Below are positions 24,701 to 32,439 of a stretch of 64,000 nucleotides of DNA, piece after piece. The stretch's first letter is position 1. Each line of letters opens with the position of its first letter. A program made the translations under genes and the position numbers. Location of the stretch: the NCBI GenBank assembly GCA_037039925.1, contig JAXRKP010001188.1:92501-156500 (forward strand), written 5' to 3'. A model generated the notes under the pieces. The model was not told the origin of the DNA. It ran no database searches and was given only the letters and a program-made list of their open reading frames with translations. This stretch comes from Doris montereyensis (Eukaryota > Mollusca > Gastropoda > Nudibranchia > Dorididae).

Positions 24701-24786
24701 CGAAGGACGGGCGCATCTCTGTGGCTGGCGTGTCCTCCAACAACGTGGACTACCTGGCACACGCTATCCATCAGGTCACCAAGTAG
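6954..24786 (+). CDS. GOT2: Mitochondrial aspartate aminotransferase gene (exons 2-11, first exon not found)
   Basis: PLP-dependent transaminase of the mitochondrial matrix, interconverting aspartate + 2-oxoglutarate and oxaloacetate + glutamate (malate-aspartate shuttle). Ten exons give about 401 residues, the usual length of the mature enzyme. Visible family residues: [11 protein letters not shown] near the N-terminus; [10 protein letters not shown] (phosphate loop); the Trp of [19 protein letters not shown] (Asn194); FDMAYQGF (Asp222/Tyr225); QSFSKN (Lys258, which binds PLP); RPLYSNPP (Arg292); and GRISVAG (Arg386). [19 protein letters not shown] marks the mitochondrial rather than the cytosolic isozyme. 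Exon phases agree throughout. The exon with the start codon and transit peptide is not recognised. Exons 8 and 10 carry apparent indels, most likely sequence errors because splice sites and surrounding protein are conserved; a pseudogene is less likely. Introns are packed with minisatellites and transposon remains. Confidence 0.93.
7128..7445. repeat. Degenerate ~45-bp tandem repeat in GOT2 intron 2
   Basis: About seven diverged copies of a unit containing 'cttatagaaacttgac' and 'gtttttcccattgagac'. It begins about 20 bp after the exon 2 donor. Unlike the arrays at exons 3 and 5, I see no exonic bases in its unit. Confidence 0.8.
7847..7975 (+). CDS. GOT2: GOT2 exon 3
   Basis: The acceptor CCACAAG ends at 7846 and the donor GTAAGG starts at 7976. 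It is 43 codons, phase 0 at both ends: [19 protein letters not shown] through AVIKEGL. The KEY segment corresponds to the Tyr70 region of the family. A 28-bp array starts inside its 5' splice site (see 7971-8745). Confidence 0.93.
7971..8745. repeat. 28-bp minisatellite carrying the exon 3 splice donor
   Basis: About 27 copies with the core GCTTTGTGAGGGCAGG followed by TAATTTATGTGT. The true junction reads GCTTG, then GTAAGGGCAGATAATTTAT. Over 29 aligned bases only three differ, so the last five exon bases and the donor belong to the repeat unit. Some internal copies near 8468-8535 keep a full GGTAAGGGC donor-like core. Confidence 0.93.
8830..9722 (+). mobile_element. CR1/L2-like LINE 3' end in GOT2 intron 3, interrupted
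   Basis: The + strand with frameshifts reads [25 protein letters not shown] and [18 protein letters not shown], the conserved C-terminal part of CR1/jockey-type reverse transcriptase. After an interruption (9115-9390) the 3' UTR resumes, with GCACTTTGAGA, GGAAAGCGCAATATGG and a terminal (ATT)n tail from about 9665. That tail style is typical of CR1/L2 elements. It is decayed and 5'-truncated. Confidence 0.8.
9115..9390 (+). mobile_element. Nested LINE C-terminal fragment
   Basis: The + strand reads [20 protein letters not shown], then [16 protein letters not shown] and IIPGI. This is the GRPRxxW...DR..WR tail found at the C-terminus of another non-LTR class (RTE/craniate L1-like). It ends in a (GAAA)n-like tail near 9390-9405. 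It sits inside the CR1-like copy, so it inserted later. Confidence 0.75.
10004..10063 (+). CDS. GOT2: GOT2 exon 4 (phosphate loop)
   Basis: The acceptor TTCTCACAG ends at 10003 and the donor GTAAGT starts at 10064. It is twenty codons, phase 0: [20 protein letters not shown]. The SGTGALR segment contacts the PLP phosphate in the family. Confidence 0.95.
10490..11745. repeat. 51-bp minisatellite carrying the exon 5 splice acceptor
   Basis: About 24 copies. Each unit contains ACACATTTTTAG, then AACAAGTGATGTGA, then a T-rich part ending in TTCCAGTTG. The true exon 5 junction is ACACATTTTTAG, then AGCAAGTGGTATGA. The intronic 12 bases are identical and 11 of the first 14 exonic bases match. The array runs straight into the exon, so it was built from the 3' splice site and the start of the exon. 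A 17-aa periodic open frame on both strands is spurious. Confidence 0.95.
11747..11820 (+). CDS. GOT2: GOT2 exon 5
   Basis: The acceptor TTTTTAG ends at 11746 and the donor GTGAGT starts at 11821. It encodes [20 protein letters not shown] and TPIF, ending in phase 2. It holds the Trp140 equivalent that stacks on PLP. About 24 acceptor look-alikes lie upstream in the 51-bp array. Confidence 0.95.
12120..12557. repeat. 33-bp minisatellite, about 13 copies (GOT2 intron 5)
   Basis: Highly uniform unit with CAGGCAACCTGGCTGGCTGG then GGTTATTACCTGT; one shortened copy near 12425. The 33-bp period gives open frames of 11-residue repeats on both strands that I treat as non-coding. It is GC-richer than its surroundings. 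Confidence 0.95.
12600..12759. repeat. Degenerate TTAACTTTTATTTTAACA repeat
   Basis: About five diverged copies of a ~32-bp AT-rich unit. Related pieces lie at 11845-11890 and again at 13708-13735, directly across the piggyBac-type insertion. This shows that the insertion split one array. Confidence 0.75.
12756..13707. mobile_element. Non-autonomous piggyBac-type element with TTAA duplications
   Basis: TTAA at 12756-12759 and 13704-13707 flanks terminal inverted repeats. The left end is CTGATTCACTCCGGA and the complement of the right end is CTGATTTACTCTGGA (13/15). A second copy of the right terminal motif lies at about 13632-13648. Just inside the left end are two subterminal palindromes, the better one being AAAGCCGAT/ATCGGCTTT. 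At about 13085-13190 the + strand reads as an acidic peptide with '[15 protein letters not shown]', like piggyBac N-termini, then stops. At ~0.95 kb it is too short for a transposase. The pre-insertion site is visible in the flanking repeat. Confidence 0.8.
13736..13895. repeat. ~61-bp tandem repeat, 3 copies
   Basis: Three copies share 'gtttatagtttgtcttg' and 'ttatgacagactggact', with variable spacing. Located in GOT2 intron 5. Confidence 0.85.
14095..14222. repeat. 22-bp tandem repeat, about 5-6 copies
   Basis: The unit is 'attgcgcagtaatttggtgtgt' in form, in GOT2 intron 5. Confidence 0.9.
14375..14480. repeat. ~38-bp G-rich tandem repeat, 3 copies
   Basis: Three copies of 'ggctgaatggatcggtaggg' followed by a G-rich tail, ending about 150 bp before GOT2 exon 6. 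Confidence 0.85.
14634..14721 (+). CDS. GOT2: GOT2 exon 6
   Basis: The acceptor CTTGACAG ends at 14633 and the donor GTGAGT starts at 14722. The split Lys codon from exon 5 is completed, followed by [20 protein letters not shown] and INGALADIK. It ends in phase 0. YYDPxTCGFD is strongly conserved in GOT2. Confidence 0.95.
14908..14976 (+). CDS. GOT2: GOT2 exon 7 (HNPTGVDP)
   Basis: The acceptor GACTGATAG ends at 14907 and the donor GTAAAC starts at 14977. It is twenty-three codons, phase 0: [20 protein letters not shown] followed by DPK. It includes the Asn194 equivalent, which contacts the cofactor. Confidence 0.95.
14977..15712. other. GOT2 intron 7, first part
   Basis: T-rich intron DNA. 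A short stretch near 15413-15455 (repeated AATTC, then 'taatactttattcatcc') looks like the 3' end of a dispersed element, but I cannot assign it. No coding signal. Confidence 0.4.
15715..16377. repeat. 25-bp minisatellite A upstream of GOT2 exon 8, about 26 copies
   Basis: The unit contains AACAGCCAACCTCTAT then AGAAATAAA, with CCAATC/CCAACC and TTGAAA/TAGAAA variants. The exon 8 acceptor reads AAATAAAACAG, then CCAGAG, which resembles the unit around AAATAAAACAGCCAAC. The array may therefore also be splice-site-derived, although the consensus here is unreliable. Confidence 0.9.
16761..16935 (+). CDS. GOT2: GOT2 exon 8, first (array-A-blended) version
   Basis: After the acceptor AAATAAAACAG the frame reads [11 protein letters not shown], the expected family sequence following DPK of exon 7, in the right phase. 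It then dissolves into array A units. Remnants follow (CCAAGGTTTT, then a LAQSF-like segment near 16900-16915, then CCTCTATGG with a GATAAG that resembles a mutated donor). It lacks a readable FDMAYQGF. Alone it would be a broken exon; it supplies the 5' end missing from the second version. Confidence 0.6.
17346..17510 (+). CDS. GOT2: GOT2 exon 8, second (array-B-blended) version with PLP lysine
   Basis: It reads [13 protein letters not shown], then after a frame change DVDKDA, after another [10 protein letters not shown], and then QSFSKN followed by a one-base insertion before the Gly-Leu-Tyr codons. The donor GTAAGA starts at 17511. Asp222, Tyr225 and Lys258 equivalents are present. The 5' part (PEQWQEI) is replaced by array-B-like bases, about three residues before QSFSKN are missing, and at least two single-base indels occur. 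The consensus is probably wrong. Confidence 0.75.
17515..19095. repeat. 45-bp minisatellite B downstream of GOT2 exon 8, about 28 clean copies
   Basis: The unit contains TACAGTCAGACACGTACAAT then GTGATTCCCATTTATACTAT. The exon 8 donor region reads CTACAGTAAGAACGATACAA then TGTGATTCCCAT, very close to the unit, so the donor may have seeded it. Clean copies run from about 17800; 17515-17800 is mosaic. The 15-residue periodic open frame (270 aa at 17984-18796) is spurious. Confidence 0.9.
19140..20112. repeat. 41-bp minisatellite C, about 24 copies (GOT2 intron 8)
   Basis: The unit contains GACAAGCAATACTTTCTGAT then AGTATGAATGTGACATGTGT, with CAAT/TAAT and CATGTG/CAAGTG variants. A single related copy (CAATACTTTCAGACAGTATG) lies at 18995-19020 inside array B. 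All three - strand frames stay open because of the 41-bp period; they are not genes. Confidence 0.95.
20263..20428 (+). CDS. GOT2: GOT2 exon 9
   Basis: The acceptor TTTTTGTAG ends at 20262 and the donor GTAGGC starts at 20429. It encodes [20 protein letters not shown], then [15 protein letters not shown] and GARIAARVL, ending with the first two bases of a Trp codon. It includes the Arg266 (ERVG) and Arg292 (RPLYSNPP) equivalents. The frame is clean. Confidence 0.95.
20533..21090. repeat. 24-bp minisatellite D, about 23 copies (GOT2 intron 9)
   Basis: The unit is CAGCCTTCATTGAATGAGAC then CCAA, with some truncated copies around 20775-20885. It lies about 100 bp after the exon 9 donor. Open frames of NETQQPSL type are by-products of the 24-bp period. 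Confidence 0.95.
21100..21280 (+). mobile_element. LINE reverse-transcriptase C-terminal fragment
   Basis: The + strand reads [20 protein letters not shown], then in a shifted frame [18 protein letters not shown]. This is the conserved LDYCNALL...LQ..AARLI block of CR1/jockey-type LINEs. It is a short decayed piece in GOT2 intron 9. Confidence 0.7.
21515..21665 (+). CDS. GOT2: GOT2 exon 10 with compensating frameshifts
   Basis: The acceptor TTTTTCAAG ends at 21514 and the donor GTAATG starts at 21666. The frame starts with [18 protein letters not shown] and then meets a stop (TAG, about 21580). A frame one base off continues with [19 protein letters not shown] and MFCF, then an extra base before TGLKPDQ restores the first frame. 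The net shift is zero and the exon's end phase fits exon 11. Two single-base errors explain this better than a true pseudogene. Confidence 0.85.
21732..22056 (+). mobile_element. tRNA-derived SINE (family 1) with target-site duplication
   Basis: The body, 21746-22042, is flanked by CTACCACAAAGTGA and CTACCACAAAATGA (13/14), a target-site duplication. The head is tRNA-like: an A box within GTGGCCGAGTGGTAAGCC and a B box GAGTTCGGGTTCTAGC. The body then carries GGAAAGACACG, CACTCTACCTAGGTGCAAAT and CATCCTGTCCAGGAGG. Decayed relatives lie at 28425-28600 and 60096-60215. It inserted in GOT2 intron 10. Confidence 0.88.
22057..24663. other. GOT2 intron 10
   Basis: Mostly unique intron DNA. It includes a 13-G run near 22195 and a relatively GC-rich patch at 22500-22640 with a CACGTG box and an inverted CCAAT box (ATTGG). 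A possible SINE head lies at 23720-23770 (TTGGCTTAGCGTTGG then GGTTAAATGTCC). I cannot support a gene. No array touches exon 11. Confidence 0.4.
24664..24786 (+). CDS. GOT2: GOT2 exon 11 (last coding exon)
   Basis: The acceptor TTTTTAAG ends at 24663. It is forty codons plus the TAG at 24784-24786: [20 protein letters not shown], then [27 protein letters not shown] holds the Arg386 equivalent, which binds the substrate alpha-carboxylate. The C-terminus AHAIHQVTK is the usual end of GOT2. Confidence 0.97.
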   Translation, partial: VERMTKDFSVYLTKDGRISVAGVSSNNVDYLAHAIHQVTK

Positions 24787-24861
24787 AGACAATGCCTGGC
24801 ATCCATGCTCCTTTATAGCCGTAGTGCATCCAATGTCTGTCAGCTTGAGTATATGGGTGAC

Positions 24862-24865
<4 letters not shown>

Positions 24866-24901
<36 letters not shown>
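24866..24901. repeat. (TG)n microsatellite
   Basis: About 18 TG dinucleotides in the proximal 3' UTR of GOT2. Confidence 0.95.
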
Positions 24902-24902
<1 letters not shown>

Positions 24903-27118
24903 CAAGATGAGAAACTTTGTTCTTGTCTTAATGCTATCAGAGATGCTGGATGAATCGCTTGTTTTGGCACCAATTGCGAAGTTCAAGATTGATGAAGATT
25001 GACAGAGTTGTATGTTTGGACATCTGATACAAAAATAATACAATCAACACAAAGTAATAATTATTGAATCTAGGTAACACGTTGGCTGAATTTTGCAAAC
25101 TTTCATACATTTTCCTTTAGTTGTTCAATCTCCTTGATTTACGCAAGTCAACATATCCCTTAGTGTCGCATAATAACGGTCATTAATGATTTTGTGCTTT
25201 TAGTCTGGCAGTATATTATTTTGTGAAGTAAAGAAACAAGTGAATTTTTCAATCTTTCAATCATTTTTTTAACGCTTTTGCTTTACGTGTATCTATAGAA
25301 CTCTGAGTTTGTTGTCAAAGGCCTTGTTGCCAGGCCACTAAGAGTAACCATATTTTGCATGTAGTTTCTATATGATCTCAAGCTTGCTTTCATTTGAGGA
25401 ATTTTTCAATCAGAGGTGATGTTTAACTGAGAGAAATTTAATAGTTCATATGTCTTTGAGTTAATTTTCATTTGCATAAGCAGTGACCTGACTATAAATA
25501 GATTTTATAATTAAAAACTGATAAAAGTTTTCGCTTCACGCCTACCTGTGTAGCCTCAGTACTGAGTTCTGACTCGACCTAATGACCCTAGTTGATATTA
25601 CCCGGTTTAAAATAATAATAACATGTTTGTATGATACAGTAGAAATATATATATATCGTTATTGCGCTAACGTTTTGGCCAGTCATTTGCGGTGGTTTTT
25701 TGAGAAAACTGAAAGATAAAATATTTTCACAGCTAACATGAGTAACAATGTTTTTAAAAATGCGTCGACGATAACTCTGGAATGCCTCATGCATTTTATC
25801 TTCATTTCCTATGATGATAGATCATAGTTCATAGGATGAGGAGTGTTAAAACGAATCGGTTTTCTTTTGGCCTTTGACTGAGGCCAATATTTTTAGCACG
25901 CTGACTATATATCTATAGCAGTATGCCACAATTTGGGTGGTGAATCTACTGGAAAGGAAATCATGATCATTATTCAGTGCACTTTTGATATTACGAAAGT
26001 CTTTTTTAAGTTGACCTACTAGTCTGAATATGATTTGTGATAAACAGAAATTATACTCTTTTATTTTATTTTGTTGTCGAAAAAAATAGATTCTGCGTGT
26101 GTTTGTTGCTTGTTACTCTTATTGGTATAAAGATCTGTAGCCTTACCGCACCTACTTACACTTTTACTTCTACTTCTACCAGACGTTTGGGAGGGTTTTT
26201 TTGTGTGCACTTTTGGATTATTGCTTTTATTTTTACACTTGTTTTAAGTGAGAACTAAGTTATTAGTTATCAATCATGTTTTTAAATCTTTTTATTTGAC
26301 ATGAACGGCATGATACTCAAATGTGAATTATTAATCTGTTTTTATTCAATTACCAAAAAATGTTTTGACTTATAACAACAATAGGTGGGATACTGAAACT
26401 CATGTCTTAATTGTCTTATTTGTCTTATTACCTGCCAACCGCTTATTTAAGACTTTTACTGTTTTTAGTTTTTTTAATCAATCTTTTAAAGAATATTATA
26501 GATATGTAAATCTATGGTAAGAAAATATGTAGCACATATATTGTTTTATCAGGCATTCATGAAAATCTAATTCTTGTTTTAGCTCTGAAATACAAATATT
26601 TCTCTCTATTTAATTTATCTTTATGCTTTCATTTGATGCAATGGTCATAATTCTTTAACAAAGTACAAAGTATTGCTCAAAATTGTTTTTGTTTTTTTTA
26701 GCTCCATTGGTGGCTACATTTAAGAATACATTTTTTTGTTGTTTTTTTTTCTTGTGATTTTATACACTTTATTTATATGGAAAGACATAAGATATTCATC
26801 CATTTTGTGCATTTTTTCTTTCTTTTTTTTTCATAATTGAAAAGTGGCAATATAAAAAAAGGATGTAAGGATGTGAGGTCTGTCTCAGATTTAAGATTCT
26901 GTCTGGCTGTCTGTCTTGATTATAAAAATCTAAAATCTTTACAAGACTGCTAGTGCTAGCAAGTGTAAATTTAATGTTTGTCCAAGACAAGGACAAAAAC
27001 TGTGTTAAGTAGCAAACAGTTACATCTAGAGCTTTGAAATTGTAAACCACAATGCATCTTATTATTAACACATCTTGAGTGTATGTATGATGTGTTTAGT
27101 GCTTGGCTTTGTACATTC

Positions 27119-27124
27119 AATAAA
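27119..27124 (+). promoter_or_regulatory. GOT2: Candidate GOT2 poly(A) signal
   Basis: A perfect AATAAA in the gene's orientation, 2.3 kb after the stop codon, with T/GT-rich sequence downstream. It is the clearest such signal that I noticed after the stop. Confidence 0.5.
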
Positions 27125-27140
27125 ACATTTTGTCTTATAC

Positions 27141-27811
27141 AAGTAACTTTGGTGTCCTTGTCAGGAATGTAGACATTGAATTCCACTATTTAAACCATAT
27201 GAAGGCAAGGCTTGGAGTGTAAGTAAGGGCTGAAAATATAATGTATTGCATCTGCAGTGTCATAAAGGTGGTGGTGGTAGTGGTCAAGTTGTTTTGACTT
27301 ATAAACGATAAGGGAGCATCTACTTAGGCCGCATTTGACTTTCACTTTGACCCAAATATACTCTTCAAGCATTGGGTGATTTTTTTCTTCTGCATTTCTT
27401 GTACTTGTAGACGAGGGATTTCATGTCACTCGTCTAAACATTAATTTTATGACCAAGTTTGACACTACTTGCGCTGGCCTCCAGAAGGCAGCTGAGAATG
27501 AGCACGTACCCCATCAACCCCCACCCCTCTTCCGACAAAAACAAATCAAATAGAGAAATGCTCATCATGTCTTTAAATTCAACATGGTTCATGCTTGCTA
27601 TACTATTTACTTATTACTATTAGTATAAAAGTTAGTATTACTATGCCAAAAGGTCTTGGCAAATGGCAGTCTCTGTCTAAAATCTAGGTGACTTTTTCCT
27701 TTCCTTGACCAGCTCTGATGTTGCTGATATATTGTCTGTTTCTGGCTAGTTTGATGATCATTTGTAACTTTTGATGTTTGATGGACTTTATTTTAAGCTT
27801 GAGAAATGTCC

Positions 27812-27903
<92 letters not shown>

Positions 27904-28100
27904 CCATTATTTTCTTTTTTTACTTTTATTAGTCCTTGTTCAGTTTTAGTTTGTTCATGTTGCTGTGAATTATTGCTAGTATTAGTAGTATATTGTATCA
28001 TTGTTACTGGAAAGGGAGAGAGGGGGAGAAAATTCAATAAAAAAGGAGAATTTTTCCGTTGAATGAAAGATGGCTACTCTACTTGTCGTGTTTTTCTTCA
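27141..28100. other. Intergenic stretch
   Basis: No gene seen. It contains the (TA)n tract listed separately and otherwise AT-rich unique sequence. Confidence 0.4.
27816..27901. repeat. (TA)n microsatellite, about 43 units
   Basis: An uninterrupted run of TA dinucleotides. Confidence 0.97.
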
Positions 28101-28104
28101 AAGA

Positions 28105-28330
28105 TTGTCATTGTGAGACAGGGTTTGAGGTGATCTCAGGGTTTTTTGGCAGGATTCTCAAATGTTGCCCTGACTGCCCTGTAAACAATGAAGGGATCTT
28201 TAATGTACATAGTGTTGTGATTTGCACATGACACCTCCTTTTTAGTGTCTTGTCTCTAATGGGACTAAGTGTCAAGCCACCTTCCTGGACCAGGGAGGGT
28301 GGCTTCATTTTACTTGAAAAAACGTGTCAG
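28105..28330. repeat. SINE family 2 partial copy
   Basis: It shares 'ggtgatctcagggttttttgg', 'ctgactgccctgtaaaca', 'gggatctttaatgtacatagtg' and 'ttgtgatttgcaca' (spaced as in the fuller copy at 60668-60967), then 'aatgggactaagtgt'. The tRNA-like end is eroded. Confidence 0.7.
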
Positions 28331-28424
28331 TGTCAGGCATGAACATCTGAACCAACGAGTCCTCCTGTTATGTTATGAGGTGAGCATATGGAAAGAAAGA
28401 GTGGTTTCAGTCATAGAGTGATTG

Positions 28425-28600
28425 GCTTGTCAGATTTTGTGTCATGAGGTAGTCGGTTTGACTCCTGCCCATCTTATGAAAAAATATGATCATTGGTAAA
28501 AACCTGTGACCTGTATCAGCGGCAAAGACACGCCACATGTATTTCTGATCTCAACTCAGGTGCAAATGCATATCAGCCTTTTCTGTGTCAGAAGTTAAAA
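28425..28600 (+). repeat. Decayed SINE family 1 copy
   Basis: GGCAAAGACACGCCACATGT and then CTCAACTCAGGTGCAAATG parallel the body of the intact copy at 21746-22042 (GGAAAGACACG..., CTACCTAGGTGCAAATG). The tRNA-like head (about 28430-28475) is barely recognisable. Confidence 0.55.
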
Positions 28601-28919
28601 AGTTTAAGAAATCTGCAATGGTTTTTCTTCATTCTTTGTGGATTGGCAAGTGGGACCAAAATGTTCACTTTCTGTTCTTTGCATATTCAGGTAGAACGAT
28701 CATTTATCTACAAGTACAAGCTTACGTTTAAAAAAAATGTCCATATGACATATATTGAGCTTTCTAAAGCTCAAGTCAATGACAAAACAGAAATTTTGGT
28801 ATCCCCAAAATCCTAGATGAGAATAATGAGATCAGAAACCCAACCCATAAATGTTAAAAAACAACACACACACAAAATGAAACCCAACCATAAATATTCA
28901 AAAACACACGTAAAATGAA

Positions 28920-29335
28920 ACCCAACCATAAATGCATATACATGTATGTCCACAAACACTCAACACACAAAAACACACACAAAATACATATACATGTATG
29001 TCCACAAACAACACACACAAAATACATATACATGTATGTCCACAAACACTCAACACACACAAAATACATATACATGTATGTCCACAAACACTCAACACAC
29101 ACAAAATACATATACATGTATGTCCACAAACACTCAACACACACAAAATACATATACATGTATGTCCACAAACACTCAACACACACAAACAACACACACA
29201 AAATATATATACATGTCCACAAACACTCAACACACACAAAATACATATACATGTATGTCCACAAACACTCAACACACACAAACACACACAAAATACATAT
29301 ACATGCATGTCCACAAACACTCAACACACACAAAC
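28920..29335. repeat. 42-bp minisatellite, about 10 copies
   Basis: The unit contains ACAAACACTCAACACACAC then AAAATACATATACATGTATGTCC. It is intergenic. Open frames on both strands arise from the period of 42. Confidence 0.95.
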
Positions 29336-29339
29336 AACC

Positions 29340-30955
29340 ACCAAAACAAAAGAAAAAAACCAGAAGCCAAAGATGATACTAGAGCTTATTTTGTATATAT
29401 TATTAATAATATTATCATTGTATAACAATAATTATAATCAAAAGCAATTATACTATATGCGTGTATAAATAGATGAAAGTTACAATTTTATGGTGAATAA
29501 AAGATTTCAGGCAATATATTTCAGTTTGATATGACAATCCTATGATATCACTTATATTTGTAAAAATCTCAAGCACCAGAACTCATCACTGGGTATAGAG
29601 CAAAACGGTCTATCTCCAAATTTGAATTTTAAAGCAAAATAGTTTCAAACTTTCCCATGCTCTCAATTTTCTTGGGGCTTGCTTGCAACATGGCTGAACA
29701 ACTGAAAGTGGTAGTAGTTGGTACCATTGGTAGCCTTTTTGCTTTATTTACGGGACATGCACAAATTTGGTAGAGTACATACACTACACACGGCTGCTTA
29801 CCATAAAATACCCGTAGAATTTACAGATTAGCCAAGGAGATACATGTACTATGTACCCATTTGGTCTAACTCTAAGCGAATGCGTGTAGAAAACAGCACC
29901 GTCACAACACATTGCCATGTCACAATGAGGCCGACAACACTTTACAGTTTACAGTACGGCAGGTCAGCGGCCACAGCTTTTGACCATGGCCACTAAATAC
30001 ATGCCCCCACTGCCTTTGTTTTCTAACTCCAGCCCTTTGTGTCTGTAAGCACGACCATTTGTCATTTGTTCCTTAAAGCTTACATTTAGTTGTTGTTTTG
30101 AATTAATTGTTTACTTGGAAATTAAATTTAATAAAAATGTTCCTGAGTCCCAAATTGTTTTTGATTTGATTTGATTTTACCCATATCCACAACTACAGTG
30201 GTCTCTGGGGTTTTGGCAGGATTTTTAAAAAATTGCCTGGGCTTCCCTATAAACAGTCACGCCCAGCTAATTATATGACATAATAATCTCCAAACTGTGT
30301 GATATTTGAAAGTCGATTCCCGGCAAACGAACAGGAAAAAGGCTGTCGAAATAAAAGGGAAGTCACTCATAAATGAATCGCATAACTCGTTACTGTAGTT
30401 ATTGGATATAAGTTAATCATTTAGATTATTTAGAATATACTCATAGTGGTCGTAGGATTGTGGTGGCTACGGTATAGTGTTCATACTCTGCAAACATTTG
30501 ATTCTGCTTTCTTCATTACACTCGTGTGGTTGGTCATCCAATTTCCATCCAATCTGGAGACACAACTTTGCTCTATACCAGCGTCACGGTAATTTAGGGA
30601 AAGGCTAGCCGAGTCTTTTGTCCTCTCATGTCATGAGCAAGTGACAAAAGGAATTATACAGCAGAAGGCCAATAATAACTAGTGAAGAGGAACATGAAAT
30701 AGCAATGAAAGTGAAAGACCTTATAGTTATACTACTTACAGATAGGAAACCGACGGACATTTCTAAATTCTAGGCTCTGCATCCTTCAGTTCATCAGCAA
30801 CAAAGAAACTAAATACTAAAACAATGATAAATGGAACTAATGGCACATTTACTCAGAGTTGGCCAATAGTGCAATGACTATGACACATCGCGAAATTTCC
30901 ATCCATAGAGCAAGCCTCATCATAAGAATAAGAGACAATCACAAAAGATAAAGAC
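29340..30955. other. Intergenic stretch
   Basis: No gene seen. A short SINE family 2 fragment lies at about 30165-30270 ('acccatatccacaactac', 'ggtctctggggttttggcagg'). Confidence 0.4.
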
Positions 30956-30959
30956 AGAA

Positions 30960-31475
30960 GAGAACGAAGTAAAGCCAGTCATAAGAATAAGAAGAGAGAC
31001 ACAGAGAGAAAGAGAAAAAGGGCAGGGGAAGAGAGAAAGAGGGGAAGAGAAAAGAGAGACACAGAGAGAAAGAAAAAAGGGGAGGGGAAGAGAGAAAGAG
31101 TAGGGGAAGAGGGAAGAAAGACAGAAAGAAAGAAGGAAGAGAGAAAGAGAAGGGGAAGAGAGAAAGAGGAGGGGAAGAGAAAAGAGAGAAAGAGGAGGGA
31201 AGAGAAACAGAAAAGAGGAGGGGAAGAGAGAAAGAGAAGGGAAGAGAGACAGAGAAAAGAGGAGGGAAGACGGAAGAGAGAGACATAGAGAAAGAGGAGG
31301 GGAAGAGGAAAGAGAGACACAGGAAAGGAAACAAAAACGAGGATGAGAGAAGATGAAACATGGGGAAGATAAAGAAAGATGGATGGATAGGAGTGAGAGA
31401 GGGAGAAAGACAGAGAGAGAGAGAGAGAGAGAGGGGAGAGATGTGAGGCATAATAAAACAGAGAGGGTGGGGTAG
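30960..31475. repeat. Purine-rich (GAGA/GGGGAAGAGA) low-complexity tract
   Basis: About 500 bp of almost pure A/G on the + strand. The irregular units are built from GGGGAAGAGAGAAAGAGG. The long - strand open frames rich in Ser/Leu/Phe/Pro are artefacts of composition. Confidence 0.9.
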
Positions 31476-31479
31476 GCCC

Positions 31480-32185
31480 ATACTAATGTTGCCATTAATT
31501 AGTTGTATTACAGTTTGCTGTTTAGGCCATGAGGATGGCAAGTACCACATTGGCCGATGAGGCCCCGACTGTTCCACCTGAAATCTGTGGTGCCAAGTGC
31601 CATAACATTGGTGGACGGCAGTGACAGAGACAGAGACAGAGACAGAGACAGAGATGTCTAGAGTAAGACCAGACCCCTCAGGTGGTCACTTAGTTATAGT
31701 GGGAGGGAACAGGTTTACAGTAACATTTTTGATGTCATGAAGAGGTCGGGTAAAATGGTCAGCAAAGCCAAGGCCAGTCTCACCTATATGTTACATTAGA
31801 CTTCATTTACAAGAGATTTTTGTGTGTCTCGTGTCTCTGTGTTGCTGACTGATGAAAGATGTGCAGCTCAAAGATTTCCCCATCCTACACTATTACATGA
31901 CATGTACTAGTACTAGTAAGCCTCCCATTTCGATTCCATGTTCCTCTCCATTTATCACGCACAACCCTTTACACAATTGTTTATTATAAGAAAACAATTT
32001 ACTAACTCACTAACTCAGTGCTATTTTGTCCTATCTTCAATTTTCCCGTTTTGAAAATTCAGGTCACGAATGTTTGATTTTTGTGCAAACGGTATGGACA
32101 CGTACAAACAGAAATTGCGTGTCAAACAACACAAATCAAGGGAAAGAGGAGGAGGTGGGCGGGGGAGAGAGAGAGAGAGAGAGGG
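31480..32185. other. Intergenic stretch
   Basis: It includes a (GACAGA)n tract at about 31622-31655 and an AG-rich patch at 32160-32190. No gene seen. Confidence 0.4.
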
Positions 32186-32189
32186 GGGG

Positions 32190-32400
32190 GATAGTGATAT
32201 GATTGATTTCATCCACATCCACAAATAAGATGTTTTCAGGCATTTTGTTGTTGCCCGGATTGCCTTGACTGTAAACAGCCAAGGGATGTTCAACAAGCAC
32301 ACAGTGTTGTGATCTGCACACAGGGCCTCCTTTTTGTCATCCGTCTCCAATGGGACTGAGTGTTGATTCATGTACCTGGACTGGGGGAGGGGGGGGAGGC
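32190..32400. repeat. SINE family 2 partial copy
   Basis: It shares 'catccacatccacaaata', 'ggattgccttgactgtaaac', 'cacacagtgttgtgatctgc' and 'ccaatgggactgagtgtt' with the other copies, in the same order. Confidence 0.7.
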
Positions 32401-32439
32401 TCCAATAATACCTTTTGGTTTGTTCAACCTAGGACATTC

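Larger units (their letters stand above)
24787..27140 (+). other. GOT2: Probable GOT2 3' untranslated region
   Basis: AT-rich DNA without coding signal from the stop codon to a consensus AATAAA at 27119-27124, in the context CATTCAATAAAACATTTTG and followed by T-rich sequence. It contains a (TG)n tract at 24866-24901. The extent of the UTR is inferred; shorter transcripts are possible. Confidence 0.55.

Noticed and set aside
6954..24786. GOT2 as a processed or dead pseudogene
   Set aside because: Introns with consensus GT-AG sites and consistent phases are present, and eight of ten exons are clean and conserved. Damage is confined to exon 8, inside arrays, and to two compensating single bases in exon 10.
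30919..31577. Ser/Leu/Phe-rich open frames of up to 212 aa on the - strand
   Set aside because: They are composition artefacts of a purine-rich low-complexity tract.
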